Positions 1 to 8,616 of a stretch of 64,000 bases of DNA are shown one piece after another. The stretch's first letter is position 1, and every line of letters begins with the position of its first letter. Source of the DNA: Luteolibacter sp. Y139 (GTDB lineage Bacteria > Verrucomicrobiota > Verrucomicrobiia > Verrucomicrobiales > Akkermansiaceae); NCBI RefSeq assembly GCF_038066715.1, contig NZ_JBBUKT010000015.1, positions 1-64,000 on the forward strand. The letters run 5' to 3'. Position numbers and translations under genes: made by a program. A model generated the notes under the pieces. That model was not told the origin of the DNA. It did not search any database and saw only the letters and a program-made list of their open reading frames with translations.

Positions 1-26
1 CGGCATCGGCCCCCCAGCCGATGCCG
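1..26. other. Perfect 10-bp inverted repeat (hairpin)
   Basis: CGGCATCGGC (1-10) is exactly complementary to GCCGATGCCG (17-26), with a 6-nt C-rich loop. No T-tract follows on either strand. It could be a terminator or part of a structured leader of a gene lying to the left of the window; the sequence does not decide. Confidence 0.45.
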
Positions 27-278
27 CCGCGTTCTGTCCCACCGGTTCACTGCTACCAGCCATTCGGAAGCCTCCTCTGTGGCTTCACGCGGTCAGCGAA
101 CCGGAAGTTTACACCCAGTGTTACAACACCCTGGCCCCGTGTGATCACACGAAGGGAATCAGTGGGGGACCAGCGTCTCATGACGAGGGCACGATTCGCC
201 CGGATCTCCCGACAATCAATAGGGCATGATAACGAATTTTTTATGAGCGGATAACTCGCCGTAGTGCAACACGCCCAA
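27..278. other. Gene-free stretch with palindromic operator-like sites
   Basis: No convincing gene is seen between the window start and polA; the only sizeable open frame has no recognisable protein features. The stretch contains a perfect 14-bp palindrome CGTGTGATCACACG at 138-151 and an imperfect one, GTGTT-AC-AACAC, at 118-129. Such symmetric sites 20 bp apart are typical of transcription-factor binding sites for a promoter firing to the left or right, but no regulator can be named. Confidence 0.3.
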
Positions 279-302
279 ATTCGGCAATCGGGATTGCCGA
301 AT
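279..302 (-). terminator. Intrinsic terminator after polA
   Basis: An 11-bp perfect stem (279-289 with 292-302, arms ATTCGGCAATC and GATTGCCGAAT) lies 35 bp beyond the polA stop codon. On the minus strand the run after the stem is only TTT, whereas on the plus strand a T5 tract follows at 305-309. It may therefore act in both directions. Confidence 0.6.
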
Positions 303-337
303 GCGTTTTTCCCGGCGCAGAAAGTCTTCCACGTTGC

Positions 338-3115
338 TTAATGCGCCGCCAACCAGTTTGGACCGGTGCCGTGTTCGACCAGGATCGGCACATCTCCGGG
401 AAGCGGCAGTGCGGTCTCCATGGCATGAAGAATTTGCGGGATGAGTTCTTCTTGTTCTGGAAGCGCGAGATCGAAAACGAGTTCGTCGTGGACCTGGAGA
501 AGCATCCTGGTTTGGCGAGACGTCTCGCGGAGCAGGGCATCGATGCGGATCATCGCCAGCTTGATCATGTCGGCGGCGGTACCTTGGATCGGGGTATTGA
601 TCGCCGCGCGCTCGGCATTGCCGCGGATGGTCTGGTTGGCCGAGGTGAGATCGGGGAAATGGCGGCGGCGACCACTGAGGGTCTCGACGTAGCCTTTGTC
701 GCGGGCCTCGGTGATGGTGCGATCCATGAACTCTTTGATCGCGGGATACTCCTTGAAGTAGTTGTTGATGATGTCCGCGGCCTCGCCGCGGGGGATGCCG
801 AGGCGTTGGCTGAGGCCGAAGGCGGAGATGCCGTAGATGATGCCGAAGTTCACCATCTTCGCGCCGCTGCGCTGCTCGCGGGTGACTTCGCTTTCGGCGA
901 TGCCCCAGACCTTGGCGGCGGTGGCGGTGTGAATGTCGCGGTTCTCGCGGAATGCCTCGATCATCGAGACGTCGTTGGCGAGGGAGGCCATGACGCGGAG
1001 CTCGATCTGGGAGTAGTCGCAAGAAAGCAGCGTGAAGCCTTCGCGGGGGACGAAGGCCTTACGGATCTGGCGGCCGAGCGCGGAGCGGATCGGGATGTTC
1101 TGCAGGTTCGGATCGGTCGAGGCGAGACGGCCGGTCGCGGCGACGAGTTGGTGGAACTGCGTGTGGATGCGGTTCGTCTTCTGAACGATGTGGCCGGGAA
1201 GGGCGTCGAGGTAGGTGCCCTTCAGCTTGGTGGCTTCGCGGTATTCGAGGATCTCGTCGATGATCGGGTGTTTGCCGGCGAGCGAGGCGAGAGTGGCTTC
1301 GTCGGTCTTGAACTGGCCGGTCTTGGTCTTCTTCGCCTTGTCGGCGAGGCCAAGTTCGTTGAAGAGGATTTCCCCGAGCTGCTTGGGGGAGTTCAGGTTG
1401 AAGGGGCGTCCGACATGGGCGGCGATTGACTTCGAGAGTTCATCGATGCGCTGCTGGAGCTGTGCGCCGATCTCGACGAGGGCAGTGGGATCGATCGCAA
1501 TGCCTTCCATCTCCATGCGGACGAGCACGGGCAAGAGGGGGCACTCGATGGCGCTGAAGACGTGCTGCTGTCCGTCTAACAGCGGGCGAAGTTTTCCCGC
1601 GATCTGCCAGGTGACGTCGGCGTCTTCGGCGGCGTATTCCGCCAGCGTGGCGAGTGGAATGGAGGCGATGTCGAGTTCCTTGGACGCCTTCTTGGTTTCG
1701 GCAAAGGCGAAGAGATCATCGCTGGCCGCGGGTGACGGGACGGCATTGGCGATGTCGATGAGCTTGACCGGCGTGTAGCCGAGCATGGTCTCGCTGACGT
1801 AGTCCATGGTGTGGCGCTGGTCAGGAAACGCGAGGCCGTGGGCGAGCATCGAGTCGAAGATGGGCCCGGCGACTTCGATGCCGTGCTGGTGCAGGACGCA
1901 GAGGTCGTATTTGAGATTGTGGCCGATCTTTTCCGCGGGTGAGGAGAGCGCCTTGCGGAGGTCCGGGAGGAGCGAATCGGAGTAGGGGAGATACCAGCCT
2001 TCGTAGTCGTTCCAAGAGAAGGCGACGCCGAGCAGCCTGGCGGCGAAGCGATCGAGCGAGGTGCTCTCGATGTCGAAGCAGAAGCGCTCTTGTTTGGCGA
2101 GCTGGGCGAAGAGCTCGGCTTGTTTCTCCTGGGTGTCGGCGAGGTGATAGGTATGCGGGACCTCGACGATGGTCTTGAGGTGGGAGAAGACCGGCGCGGG
2201 CGATGTGGTTTCGCTGGCTTCCGCTGGAGCATCAGCGGTGCTGGCGGATTCACCGAAGAGCCGCTTGGTGAGGGTGCGGAATTCGAACTCGGTGAAGATA
2301 GCCTTCACTGCCTCATCATCGCGCGGGGAGAGGGCGAGGTCTGCCCAGGTGACGTCGATCGGTGCGTCGATGATGATGGTGGCGAGATCCTTAGAAAGCA
2401 GCGCCTGATCGGCGTAGGTTTCGAGGTTCTCCTTCTGCTTACCCTTCAGGGACGAGAGATTGGCGAGGAGGTTTTCCACGGAGCCGAAGTCGGCGATGAG
2501 CTTTTGCGCGGTCTTGGGTCCGATGCCGGGGACGCCGGGGATATTGTCGACGGCGTCACCCATGAGGCCGAGCAGGTCGATGATCTGGTGCGGATCCTTC
2601 ACGCCCCAGATTTCCGGGAGCTGGGGGACGCCGATGACTTCGTGCTCGGAGCCCTTTTTGCCGGGCTTCCACATGAAGGTGCGCTCGCTGAGGAGCTGGG
2701 CGAAGTCCTTGTCCGGCGTGACCATGTAGGTCTCGATGCCCTCCGCGTCGGCGCGCTTGGCCAGTGTGCCGATCAGGTCGTCGGCCTCGTAGCCGTCGAT
2801 TTCCAGAAGCGGCAGGTGAAAGGCGCGGCAGAGGCGCTTCACATTCGGGATGGCAGCGGCGAGTTCCTCCGGCATTTCGTCGCGCTGGGCCTTGTAGGCG
2901 GGAAATTTCTCGTGGCGGGGGGTGGGGGCGGAGGTGTCCCAAGCGACGCCGAGGTGGGTCGGCTTCTCCTTTTCCAGAATCGTCAGCAGGGTATTGATGA
3001 AGCCGTAGAGGGCTGACGTGTTGACGCCCTTGGAGTTACGGATGGGGTTCTGGATGAAGGCGAAATGGGCGCGATAGACGAGCGCCATCCCATCCAGCAG
3101 GAAAAGTCGAGACAT
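338..3115 (-). CDS. polA: DNA polymerase I with 5'-3' and 3'-5' exonuclease domains
   Basis: This is the 925-residue repair and Okazaki-fragment-processing polymerase, of normal full length. The N-terminal 5'-3' exonuclease domain spans about residues 1-290 and includes a helix-hairpin-helix around 193-203 (PGVPGIGPKTA). The 3'-5' proofreading domain spans about 320-510. Its exonuclease residues are present: FDIEST (D348, E350), HNLKYD near 399-404 and YAAEDAD near 494-500. Proofreading should therefore be active, unlike in Taq-type PolA. The polymerase domain carries motif A (SCDYSQIELRV), motif B (RSGAKMVNFGIIYG) and motif C (VHDE at about 875-878). The ATG start gives the family-typical MSRLFLLDG beginning. 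The gene is transcribed alone and ends at a hairpin terminator. Confidence 0.98.
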   Translation of the reverse strand: MSRLFLLDGMALVYRAHFAFIQNPIRNSKGVNTSALYGFINTLLTILEKEKPTHLGVAWDTSAPTPRHEKFPAYKAQRDEMPEELAAAIPNVKRLCRAFHLPLLEIDGYEADDLIGTLAKRADAEGIETYMVTPDKDFAQLLSERTFMWKPGKKGSEHEVIGVPQLPEIWGVKDPHQIIDLLGLMGDAVDNIPGVPGIGPKTAQKLIADFGSVENLLANLSSLKGKQKENLETYADQALLSKDLATIIIDAPIDVTWADLALSPRDDEAVKAIFTEFEFRTLTKRLFGESASTADAPAEASETTSPAPVFSHLKTIVEVPHTYHLADTQEKQAELFAQLAKQERFCFDIESTSLDRFAARLLGVAFSWNDYEGWYLPYSDSLLPDLRKALSSPAEKIGHNLKYDLCVLHQHGIEVAGPIFDSMLAHGLAFPDQRHTMDYVSETMLGYTPVKLIDIANAVPSPAASDDLFAFAETKKASKELDIASIPLATLAEYAAEDADVTWQIAGKLRPLLDGQQHVFSAIECPLLPVLVRMEMEGIAIDPTALVEIGAQLQQRIDELSKSIAAHVGRPFNLNSPKQLGEILFNELGLADKAKKTKTGQFKTDEATLASLAGKHPIIDEILEYREATKLKGTYLDALPGHIVQKTNRIHTQFHQLVAATGRLASTDPNLQNIPIRSALGRQIRKAFVPREGFTLLSCDYSQIELRVMASLANDVSMIEAFRENRDIHTATAAKVWGIAESEVTREQRSGAKMVNFGIIYGISAFGLSQRLGIPRGEAADIINNYFKEYPAIKEFMDRTITEARDKGYVETLSGRRRHFPDLTSANQTIRGNAERAAINTPIQGTAADMIKLAMIRIDALLRETSRQTRMLLQVHDELVFDLALPEQEELIPQILHAMETALPLPGDVPILVEHGTGPNWLAAH

Positions 3116-3252
3116 GGGCGGAGGCTACGGGGGGGCGTGGCGAGCCGGAAAGCGGAAAGGACGGGCGATGGCGGGTGGAAAATGGATCGCCGGTTGGACC
3201 GGTGAAATTTCTCGTCAAAGGGTGTGTTAAACTCCTACGTATCCGCAGTCAC

Positions 3253-3885
3253 ATGAACGTTGTTTTCCCGATCATTTGTGTCGTTGCTGCCGGTGCGGCT
3301 GGCTACTACTTGGAGCCGGGCTTGCGCCCGACGCTGACCGGGAGGACCCAAGTGGCCATCGTGGTGCAGAACCTGCCGGAAGACGGGGATGATACCCCGG
3401 CGCCGCCGACGCCCACTCCGACTCCGAAGCCGGAACCCACGCCAAAGCCCGAGCCCACTCCGAAACCGGAGCCTGCTCCCGAGCCCGCGCCGCCTGAACC
3501 GGCTCCGACCCCGACACCGGAACCAACACCCGAGCCCGCACCGACGCCTGAACCGGCTCCCACTCCGACTCCTGAGCCTGCACCGACTCCTACGCCCGAG
3601 CCTGCCGCGACTGCAGGTGGTGCCGCGCTGGGTGCGGACGACATCGTGAAGGCGATGCAGGAGAGCATCAAAGGCAAGCAGGTGAAGGAATTCACCTTTG
3701 AGCAGGTGCTCGGCTGGAAGGCCGGTGAGGAAAAGGAAGTGGACGGTGTGAAGTATCAGACCGGCCAAGCAGCCTACAAGGCAGAGACGATTTTCGGTGT
3801 GAAGACAATCCAAGCCCAAGCCCTCATCAAGGATGGCAAGGTCGCCAAGTGGATCTGGCCGAACAGCGGGATGGAGATCAAGTAA
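3253..3885 (+). CDS. Membrane-anchored protein with Pro/Thr/Glu-rich spacer
   Basis: Not a family I recognise. With the ATG at 3253 the 210-residue product starts with a single hydrophobic segment (about residues 2-20), typical of an uncleaved signal anchor. A low-complexity region of about 70 residues follows, made of PTP, PEP and PAP units that probably forms an extended rod. The C-terminus is a compact domain of about 90 residues (from IVKAMQESIKGKQV to WIWPNSGMEIK). The architecture suggests an inner-membrane or periplasmic protein that places its C-terminal domain away from the membrane. An in-frame ATG at 3175 would add 26 residues ahead of the hydrophobic segment and is less likely. 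An intrinsic terminator follows the stop codon. Confidence 0.7.
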   Translation: MNVVFPIICVVAAGAAGYYLEPGLRPTLTGRTQVAIVVQNLPEDGDDTPAPPTPTPTPKPEPTPKPEPTPKPEPAPEPAPPEPAPTPTPEPTPEPAPTPEPAPTPTPEPAPTPTPEPAATAGGAALGADDIVKAMQESIKGKQVKEFTFEQVLGWKAGEEKEVDGVKYQTGQAAYKAETIFGVKTIQAQALIKDGKVAKWIWPNSGMEIK

Positions 3886-3924
3886 GCGACGGAAGGCGCG
3901 AACACTCCAGACACCAGACTTTAG

Positions 3925-3951
3925 AACGGCGGCCGGTGGGCCGCCGTTTTT
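3925..3951 (+). terminator. Intrinsic terminator between convergent genes
   Basis: A perfect 10-bp GC-rich stem (3925-3934 with 3939-3948), a 4-nt GGTG loop and a T5 run (3947-3951) follow the gene ending at 3885. The convergent minus-strand gene stops at 3957, so the hairpin may serve both. Confidence 0.85.
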
Positions 3952-3956
3952 CTTGC

Positions 3957-4475
3957 TCAGCCGCCACTGCCTTCCATGAGCAAGACCGCGCCCTCGTCCT
4001 GACTCAAATAGTGGGTCATTTTCAAGGAACTCTCAGCTTGGAAGAGAATGTGGTTGAGAGTCGTGGCCTCTTGGGAGAAGGCGGGCACATTCTTATCAAG
4101 CAGGTGCGGTGAAGGATAGAGGACTTCGTCCATGCCCAAGCGAAGCTTGATGTCCCTTTTCTTCAGCAGCGCGTTGATCGCGAGGATGCGCTCTTGCAAG
4201 GTCTGCTCCGGGAATTCGGTTTGTCCGGGCAGGATCTCTCTCAATCCCGCGAACATCTCGTCAATGCCATGCTCCTTCTTCGGTTCGCGTTCGTGGAGCT
4301 TGCCCTTCAAGCGAACTGCTTCTGTCGATGAAGTCTTCCCTTCGTCTGAATGAGCTTCGCTTGCTCCGGAGGCGGGCATGCCGACTTCTGCAACCCCGTG
4401 CTGCAAAAAGACGGAACGGAGAAACAACGCCAAGCCGACGACGAACAGTAGGATACAGAATCGGCGGAATGACAT
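3957..4475 (-). CDS. Hypothetical single-pass membrane/exported protein
   Basis: A 172-residue protein that I cannot assign to a family. Residues 5-22 (FCILLFVVGLALFLRSVF) are a hydrophobic anchor. The rest is charged and probably periplasmic, with a low-complexity Ser/Glu/Lys stretch (about 35-75) and a helical C-terminal part (about 75-172). The ATG lies 22 bp from the stop codon of the upstream carboxypeptidase gene, so the two may be co-transcribed. No cysteine follows the hydrophobic segment at a lipobox position, which argues against a lipoprotein. Confidence 0.6.
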   Translation of the reverse strand: MSFRRFCILLFVVGLALFLRSVFLQHGVAEVGMPASGASEAHSDEGKTSSTEAVRLKGKLHEREPKKEHGIDEMFAGLREILPGQTEFPEQTLQERILAINALLKKRDIKLRLGMDEVLYPSPHLLDKNVPAFSQEATTLNHILFQAESSLKMTHYLSQDEGAVLLMEGSGG

Positions 4476-4497
4476 GGCTGGGATCGCCGTGAGTTCT

Positions 4498-5964
4498 TCA
4501 GCCGACGTAGCGCGCCTTGAGATGGGCGAGGTGGGCTTCGGGTGAGGGGGCTTTGCCGGTCGCTTGCGTGACGATCTCGGTGGGAGTGAGCACGGCGCCC
4601 TTGCTGTGGACCTTGTCGCGCAGCCAGGAGAGCAGCGGGCCGTATTCGGCCTTTGCGATGGTGGAGGCGATGTCGGGCTGGGTGTTTGCGGCGGCGAAGA
4701 GTTGGGCGGCGTTGAGGTTGCCGAGTGTGTAGGTCGGGAAGTAGCCGAGGCCGCCCATCGCCCAGTGGATGTCCTGGAGGCAGCCGTGGGCGTCGTCCGG
4801 CGGTGTCATGCCGAAGAGGTCGCGGAAGCTTTCGTTCCATGCGGCGGGCACGTCCTTGACGGCGAGCTCTCCGGAGACGAGGCGGCGCTCGAGGGCGAAG
4901 CGCAGGAGGATGTGAAGGTCGTAGGTGGCCTCGTCGGCTTCGACGCGGATGAAGGAGAACTCCGCGCGGTGGATTGCGGCGAGGAAGTCATCGAGCGAGG
5001 TGTGGGACAGCTGCGGGAAATGTTTGGCGGCGACGGGCAGCCACTTTTCCCAGAAGGGTCGCGAGCGGCCGACGTGGTTTTCCCAGAGGCGGGATTGCGA
5101 CTCGTGGATGCCGAGCGAAGCGGCTTCGCCGGAGGGCAGGCCGACTTCGCTGGAAGGCAGGCCTTGTTCGTAGAGGCCGTGGCCGGCCTCGTGCATCACG
5201 CCGAAGAGCGAGGAGGTGAAATCGCTCTCATCGTAGCGAGTGGTCAGCCGGATATCGCGCGGGCCGAGGGTGGTGCAGAAGGGATGTGCGGTGGTGTCGA
5301 TACGGCCGGCCTTGAAATCGAAGCCGAGCGATTCGGCGACCAAGGCATTGAACTCCTGCTGGGCGGCGATGGGATAGGGGCCGCCGGGAAGAGTGGCGTT
5401 GCGTTTGTTAGAGCGCTCCACGGCGGCTGCGGCGAGTTCGCGGAGCTGTGGCTTCAGGGCATCGAACAAAGAGGCGATGTTGGACGCGGTCGAGCCGCGT
5501 TCGTAAGTATCGAGCAAGGCGTCGTAGGCTTCGGCTTGGTAGCCCCAGCGCTCCGCCTTCTCACGCTCGATGCCGAGGATGGTCTCCAGATGCGGAGCGA
5601 AGGAGGAGAAGTCGGAGCGCTTGCGGGCATCGGCCCATGCGACTTTAGCCAGCGAAGACGCTTGGGCTTCTCTCGCGACAAGCTCGCCGGGCAGCTTGGT
5701 GGCGCGATCGAAATCGCGGCGCATGGCGGCGGTCAGCGCCGGTGCGGTGGCATCCGCTTCGGCGGCGGCAAGGGCGTCGCCCCAGGCGGCGGAAGTGCCG
5801 AGTTCGTGGGCGCGTTCCGAAAGCCAGGCGAGCTGATCGGCGCGCCACTCGTGGCCATCGTCCGGCAGGTAGGTTTCCTGATCCCAGCCGATGGTGGCGG
5901 CGGAGGTGGCGACGACGGCCCGCTCGCGGGCCAAGGTGCGGAGGCGATCGAGGGCGGTGCTCAC
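4498..5964 (-). CDS. M32 family metallocarboxypeptidase (carboxypeptidase Taq type)
   Basis: A zinc carboxypeptidase that removes C-terminal residues from peptides in the cytoplasm; no signal peptide is seen. The zinc motif HEAGH lies near residue 257 within VMHEAGHGLYEQGLP, followed by the family-typical GIHESQSRLWEN and by ITLRD-like DIRLTTRYDE and PTYTLGNLNAAQ segments. The 488-residue length matches the roughly 500 residues usual for M32. The frame stays open well upstream of this start, but the extra residues are arginine-rich and overlap the isochorismate synthase gene. I therefore chose GTG at 5962-5964, which gives STALDRLRTLARE at the N-terminus. The start is inferred and has no strong Shine-Dalgarno sequence. 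Confidence 0.93.
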   Translation of the reverse strand: MSTALDRLRTLARERAVVATSAATIGWDQETYLPDDGHEWRADQLAWLSERAHELGTSAAWGDALAAAEADATAPALTAAMRRDFDRATKLPGELVAREAQASSLAKVAWADARKRSDFSSFAPHLETILGIEREKAERWGYQAEAYDALLDTYERGSTASNIASLFDALKPQLRELAAAAVERSNKRNATLPGGPYPIAAQQEFNALVAESLGFDFKAGRIDTTAHPFCTTLGPRDIRLTTRYDESDFTSSLFGVMHEAGHGLYEQGLPSSEVGLPSGEAASLGIHESQSRLWENHVGRSRPFWEKWLPVAAKHFPQLSHTSLDDFLAAIHRAEFSFIRVEADEATYDLHILLRFALERRLVSGELAVKDVPAAWNESFRDLFGMTPPDDAHGCLQDIHWAMGGLGYFPTYTLGNLNAAQLFAAANTQPDIASTIAKAEYGPLLSWLRDKVHSKGAVLTPTEIVTQATGKAPSPEAHLAHLKARYVG

Positions 5965-6011
5965 GTCCGGGAGATTGGAGAGCGGACAGGCCCGAAGCAA
6001 GAACTGGACTG

Positions 6012-7025
6012 CTACAGTCCGAAGCGAGCTTTCACCGCCTCGCGTTTGAGGCGCAGTTCGCGCCATTCGTTGACGAGGCGGCTGGCCTCGATGACACCGC
6101 AGCCGGCGGGGAGGATCACCTCGCGGTGGTGCCACCAGAGGCCGCGGATGGCGACGATGGCGTGGAATTCGCCGTCGAGGATCGCGCCGAATGGGGCGCC
6201 GAAGTCTTCTGGTGTGCCGAGACGGCGACGCCAATCGATGAGCTGCTGCAGTGTTTCGGGCGTGCGGGGCAGGGGACCGAGCGCGGGCGTCGGGTGAAGG
6301 CGGCGGACCAATTGGGCCGGGCTTTCATCGCCGATGAGATCGACTTCGATGGGGGTGTGGAAGTGAACGATGGAGCCGAGTTCCATGATGCCGCGCGGGC
6401 CACGGCGGACACGGCCGATGTCGCCGAGCTTGGAGACGAGTGACTGGGCGACGTATTCGTGCTCGCGGATCTCCTTTTCATCCACGGCGAGGACGTCGCG
6501 TTCTTCGGTGCGAGCGGTGCCGGCGAGGGCCATCGTTTTCAAGATGGTGCCGGTGATGGAGAAGAGCTGTTCCGGCGAGGCTCCGGCGAATCCCGAGATT
6601 CCATCCGAAAAGCCGTAGCCTAACAGGGGCTCCTCGCTTCCCGCGGCAGTTGCCAGCAGGCGATGGCCGGGTGGCTCTTCCAAGGTCCCGCGCTCGACGA
6701 CAACGGGGACGGTTTTTTCAAAGGTGCCGGTGCGGATGGCGGCGCTGATTTCCTGGAAGATGGCGGCGAAGTCGGAGGCGTCCGGTGGTTCCCAGTTGCA
6801 GGTGGGAACGCCATCGGTTTCGGCGATGAATGCCGCCACTTCATTTCGACCGACGACTTCCCAATGTTGAGGGACCAACCACGGCTCGGTGGATGTTAGT
6901 CCGAAGTCATTCCGGTAAAACGCGACGCCATCGTGTGGTGGCTTAGCGGACGACGCAAATGGTCCGCGACCGACGAGGGAACGTCCGTCCGCGAGGTCGA
7001 GGAAGGCGAAGCTGTCGGAACTCAC
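6012..7025 (-). CDS. Chorismate-binding enzyme, probable isochorismate synthase
   Basis: It probably converts chorismate to isochorismate, the first step towards menaquinone or a catechol product. The 337-residue protein has the C-terminal chorismate-binding fold with recognisable blocks: ASPEQLFS, ALAGTARTEERD, KEIREHEYVAQSL, HFHTPIEV, LHPTPALGPLP and the terminal GCGVIEASRLVNEWRELRLK. The length and the lack of the N-terminal TrpE/PabB domain favour MenF/EntC over anthranilate or aminodeoxychorismate synthase. The LAGT block lacks the usual RPRG, so substrate assignment is moderate. The GTG start overlaps the upstream stop codon as GTGA. A near-perfect Shine-Dalgarno (AAGGAGGTCC, 7032-7041) lies within the end of the upstream gene, so translation is coupled. 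No other menaquinone genes are nearby. Confidence 0.78.
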   Translation of the reverse strand: MSSDSFAFLDLADGRSLVGRGPFASSAKPPHDGVAFYRNDFGLTSTEPWLVPQHWEVVGRNEVAAFIAETDGVPTCNWEPPDASDFAAIFQEISAAIRTGTFEKTVPVVVERGTLEEPPGHRLLATAAGSEEPLLGYGFSDGISGFAGASPEQLFSITGTILKTMALAGTARTEERDVLAVDEKEIREHEYVAQSLVSKLGDIGRVRRGPRGIMELGSIVHFHTPIEVDLIGDESPAQLVRRLHPTPALGPLPRTPETLQQLIDWRRRLGTPEDFGAPFGAILDGEFHAIVAIRGLWWHHREVILPAGCGVIEASRLVNEWRELRLKREAVKARFGL

Positions 7026-7462
7026 GCGATCGGACCTCCTTCACGCAGCCGGTTGATTTCCTCGGACATCGCGGCGGTCAATTGCTCGAGTTCTTCGGCG
7101 CGATTTGTCGCGCGTGCAGCGGCGAATCCATGAATCGCGAAGCCCACCGAGAACAAGATCAATCCGATAGGAATCAACAAGCCACCGGCCATCAGAAGGC
7201 CGGGAATTGCGGATCCTCCGACCGAAAAGGCACTGGAGCTAGCGCTTGCGGAAGTCGACCCCAAGGACCGGAAAAGGATCATCGTGCCTGCTGAGTAGAG
7301 GAAGGGCCCGATCGTCAGGAAGGTTATGCCAATGGCCATCATCCACCACGCCGCACCCCGGCGGGCTTTCCACAGGCCGACGATTCCGGCCCAGAAGCCG
7401 GACATCAGACCGAGAAACAGGATCAGGACGATGATGCCGATCCAAGACGATGCGGTGGCCAT
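7022..7462 (-). CDS. Small three-pass membrane protein with C-terminal helix (paralogue of 9977-10372)
   Basis: A 146-residue protein of unknown function. Three hydrophobic segments are visible at about residues 7-30, 38-62 and 83-112. They are followed by a charged cytoplasmic-type tail containing ELEQLTAAMSEEINRLREG. The same tail (ELEQLVAAMSEDMDRLRSEG) ends the protein at 9977-10372, while the membrane parts are only loosely alike. The tail looks like an amphipathic or coiled-coil helix suited to oligomerisation or docking. The stop codon overlaps the GTG start of the isochorismate synthase, so the two genes form one transcription unit. Confidence 0.7.
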   Translation of the reverse strand: MATASSWIGIIVLILFLGLMSGFWAGIVGLWKARRGAAWWMMAIGITFLTIGPFLYSAGTMILFRSLGSTSASASSSAFSVGGSAIPGLLMAGGLLIPIGLILFSVGFAIHGFAAARATNRAEELEQLTAAMSEEINRLREGGPIA

Positions 7463-7492
7463 GCCGCATCCAAGGAAACTTCAGCCATGCCG

Positions 7493-8614
7493 TCAATTAC
7501 CTGCCTGTTTGGTCCATCCCTGCAGGCGTCCTTCGAGTGTCGCGAAATCTCCGGCAAGGTTGGCAAGTCCGGGATCGCTTTTCCAAGCGGCCACCATGGC
7601 GAGGGCGGCTTGGTCACCGGCTTGGACCTGGTCTTTTTGAAACGGCGCAGGTGGCTTGCCATAGAGGCGATAGCCGGTGGTCGCGCTACGCAGGGGGAAG
7701 AGTGAGAGGAAGCGCTGCTTCTCGGATTGGGGGATTTCCGGATTCTTGAGATAGGCTTCCACCTGACCCGCTTGGGCTGGGTCCGAGACATTGGTCCGTG
7801 CCATGAGGCTGGCGCGGAGGTCCGGTTGTGCGGCGAACAGGCTATCGTCCGTGGAGATCAGTTCCGCCACCAAGGCCGGCTGCTCTGCTGCCGTTTCATG
7901 GAGGGCGAAGGATCCGGCCTTGAGAGCGGTTGGGGAATGATCGACCCAGTGAGCGAGGCTTTCTGCGATTTCAGGAGACCGGGAGAAGCGGGAAAGATCG
8001 AGGGCTTCCGCCAATCCGACGGAATCCTGCCAGGCAGGCGTCTCCAACATCTTCGAGAAATACCCGGCGAGTTCCTTGTCGGAAGCGCGCCACGTCTCGC
8101 CGAAGGTCAGCGGTTTCAGCGCCACGGCGAACTCTTCCGCGGAAGAGGTGGTCGTAAGGACTTCGCGAGCGATCTCCATCGCAAGGTCCGGATCAGTGAC
8201 GGACAAGACATCGAGAAGGAAGACCCGCATGGTGGGCCAGCCACGCAATGCACGGCCGGGCCCGGTTTCGAAGGCGATGCCGGTCTTGGCGTCGGCACCG
8301 CTGCGGAGCAGTTGGCCGATCGTCTGGGCCACGACATCCGGCTCTTCTTCAAGCCACCGACTCTTGGTGGTGACGAGCCATTGCTTCAGCTTGGCGGGAT
8401 CGTCTCCATTCTCACATCGCGAAAGGCATTCCTGCCAGTCGGACAAGATGGTCTTGTGGCCGGGCACGTCCAAGCGAGCCGGTGGGGTCGCTTGCTTCGG
8501 CGGTGGAGGTGGGGTGGAGGCAAGGTTTTCCCGAGGGCCGTGCGAAAGCGCGATCCATCCCGCGAGTCCGCCGACCGCGATGAGAACCAAGGGTAAGGCC
8601 TGGGGGCGAGCCAT
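7493..8614 (-). CDS. Signal-anchored hypothetical protein coupled to the serine protease
   Basis: A 373-residue protein without a recognised domain. It begins MARPQALPLVLIAVGGLAG, a signal anchor or signal peptide. A proline-rich linker (ASTPPPPPKQ) and a long, apparently helical region of HEAT- or TPR-like character follow. The ATG at 8612-8614 is only 2 nt after the stop codon of the upstream trypsin-like protease, so the pair is almost certainly translated together. A partner, inhibitor or substrate-adaptor role for the protease is a reasonable inference from context but has no motif support. The frame is open 28 codons further upstream into the protease gene; that part is low-complexity and was excluded. 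Confidence 0.7.
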   Translation of the reverse strand: MARPQALPLVLIAVGGLAGWIALSHGPRENLASTPPPPPKQATPPARLDVPGHKTILSDWQECLSRCENGDDPAKLKQWLVTTKSRWLEEEPDVVAQTIGQLLRSGADAKTGIAFETGPGRALRGWPTMRVFLLDVLSVTDPDLAMEIAREVLTTTSSAEEFAVALKPLTFGETWRASDKELAGYFSKMLETPAWQDSVGLAEALDLSRFSRSPEIAESLAHWVDHSPTALKAGSFALHETAAEQPALVAELISTDDSLFAAQPDLRASLMARTNVSDPAQAGQVEAYLKNPEIPQSEKQRFLSLFPLRSATTGYRLYGKPPAPFQKDQVQAGDQAALAMVAAWKSDPGLANLAGDFATLEGRLQGWTKQAGN

Positions 8615-8616
8615 GC

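Noticed and set aside
1-200. Possible riboswitch at the window start
   Set aside because: I compared it with the cobalamin and other common aptamer cores and found no consensus boxes; only simple palindromes are present.
21-254. 77-codon frame in the left intergenic region
   Set aside because: No protein-like composition, no ribosome-binding site, and it spans palindromic sites.
3389-3649. Arg/Pro-rich alternative frames over the Pro-Glu spacer of the 3253-3885 gene
   Set aside because: They are frame-shifted readings of a repetitive codon pattern; the frame with a membrane anchor and folded C-terminal domain is the real one.
5965-6234. N-terminal extension of the M32 carboxypeptidase frame
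   Set aside because: The extra residues are Arg/Pro-rich, overlap the isochorismate synthase gene and are absent from the family.
6012-7025. Assignment as anthranilate or aminodeoxychorismate synthase
   Set aside because: The N-terminal TrpE/PabB domain is missing and no glutamine amidotransferase gene is nearby; MenF/EntC-like fits better.
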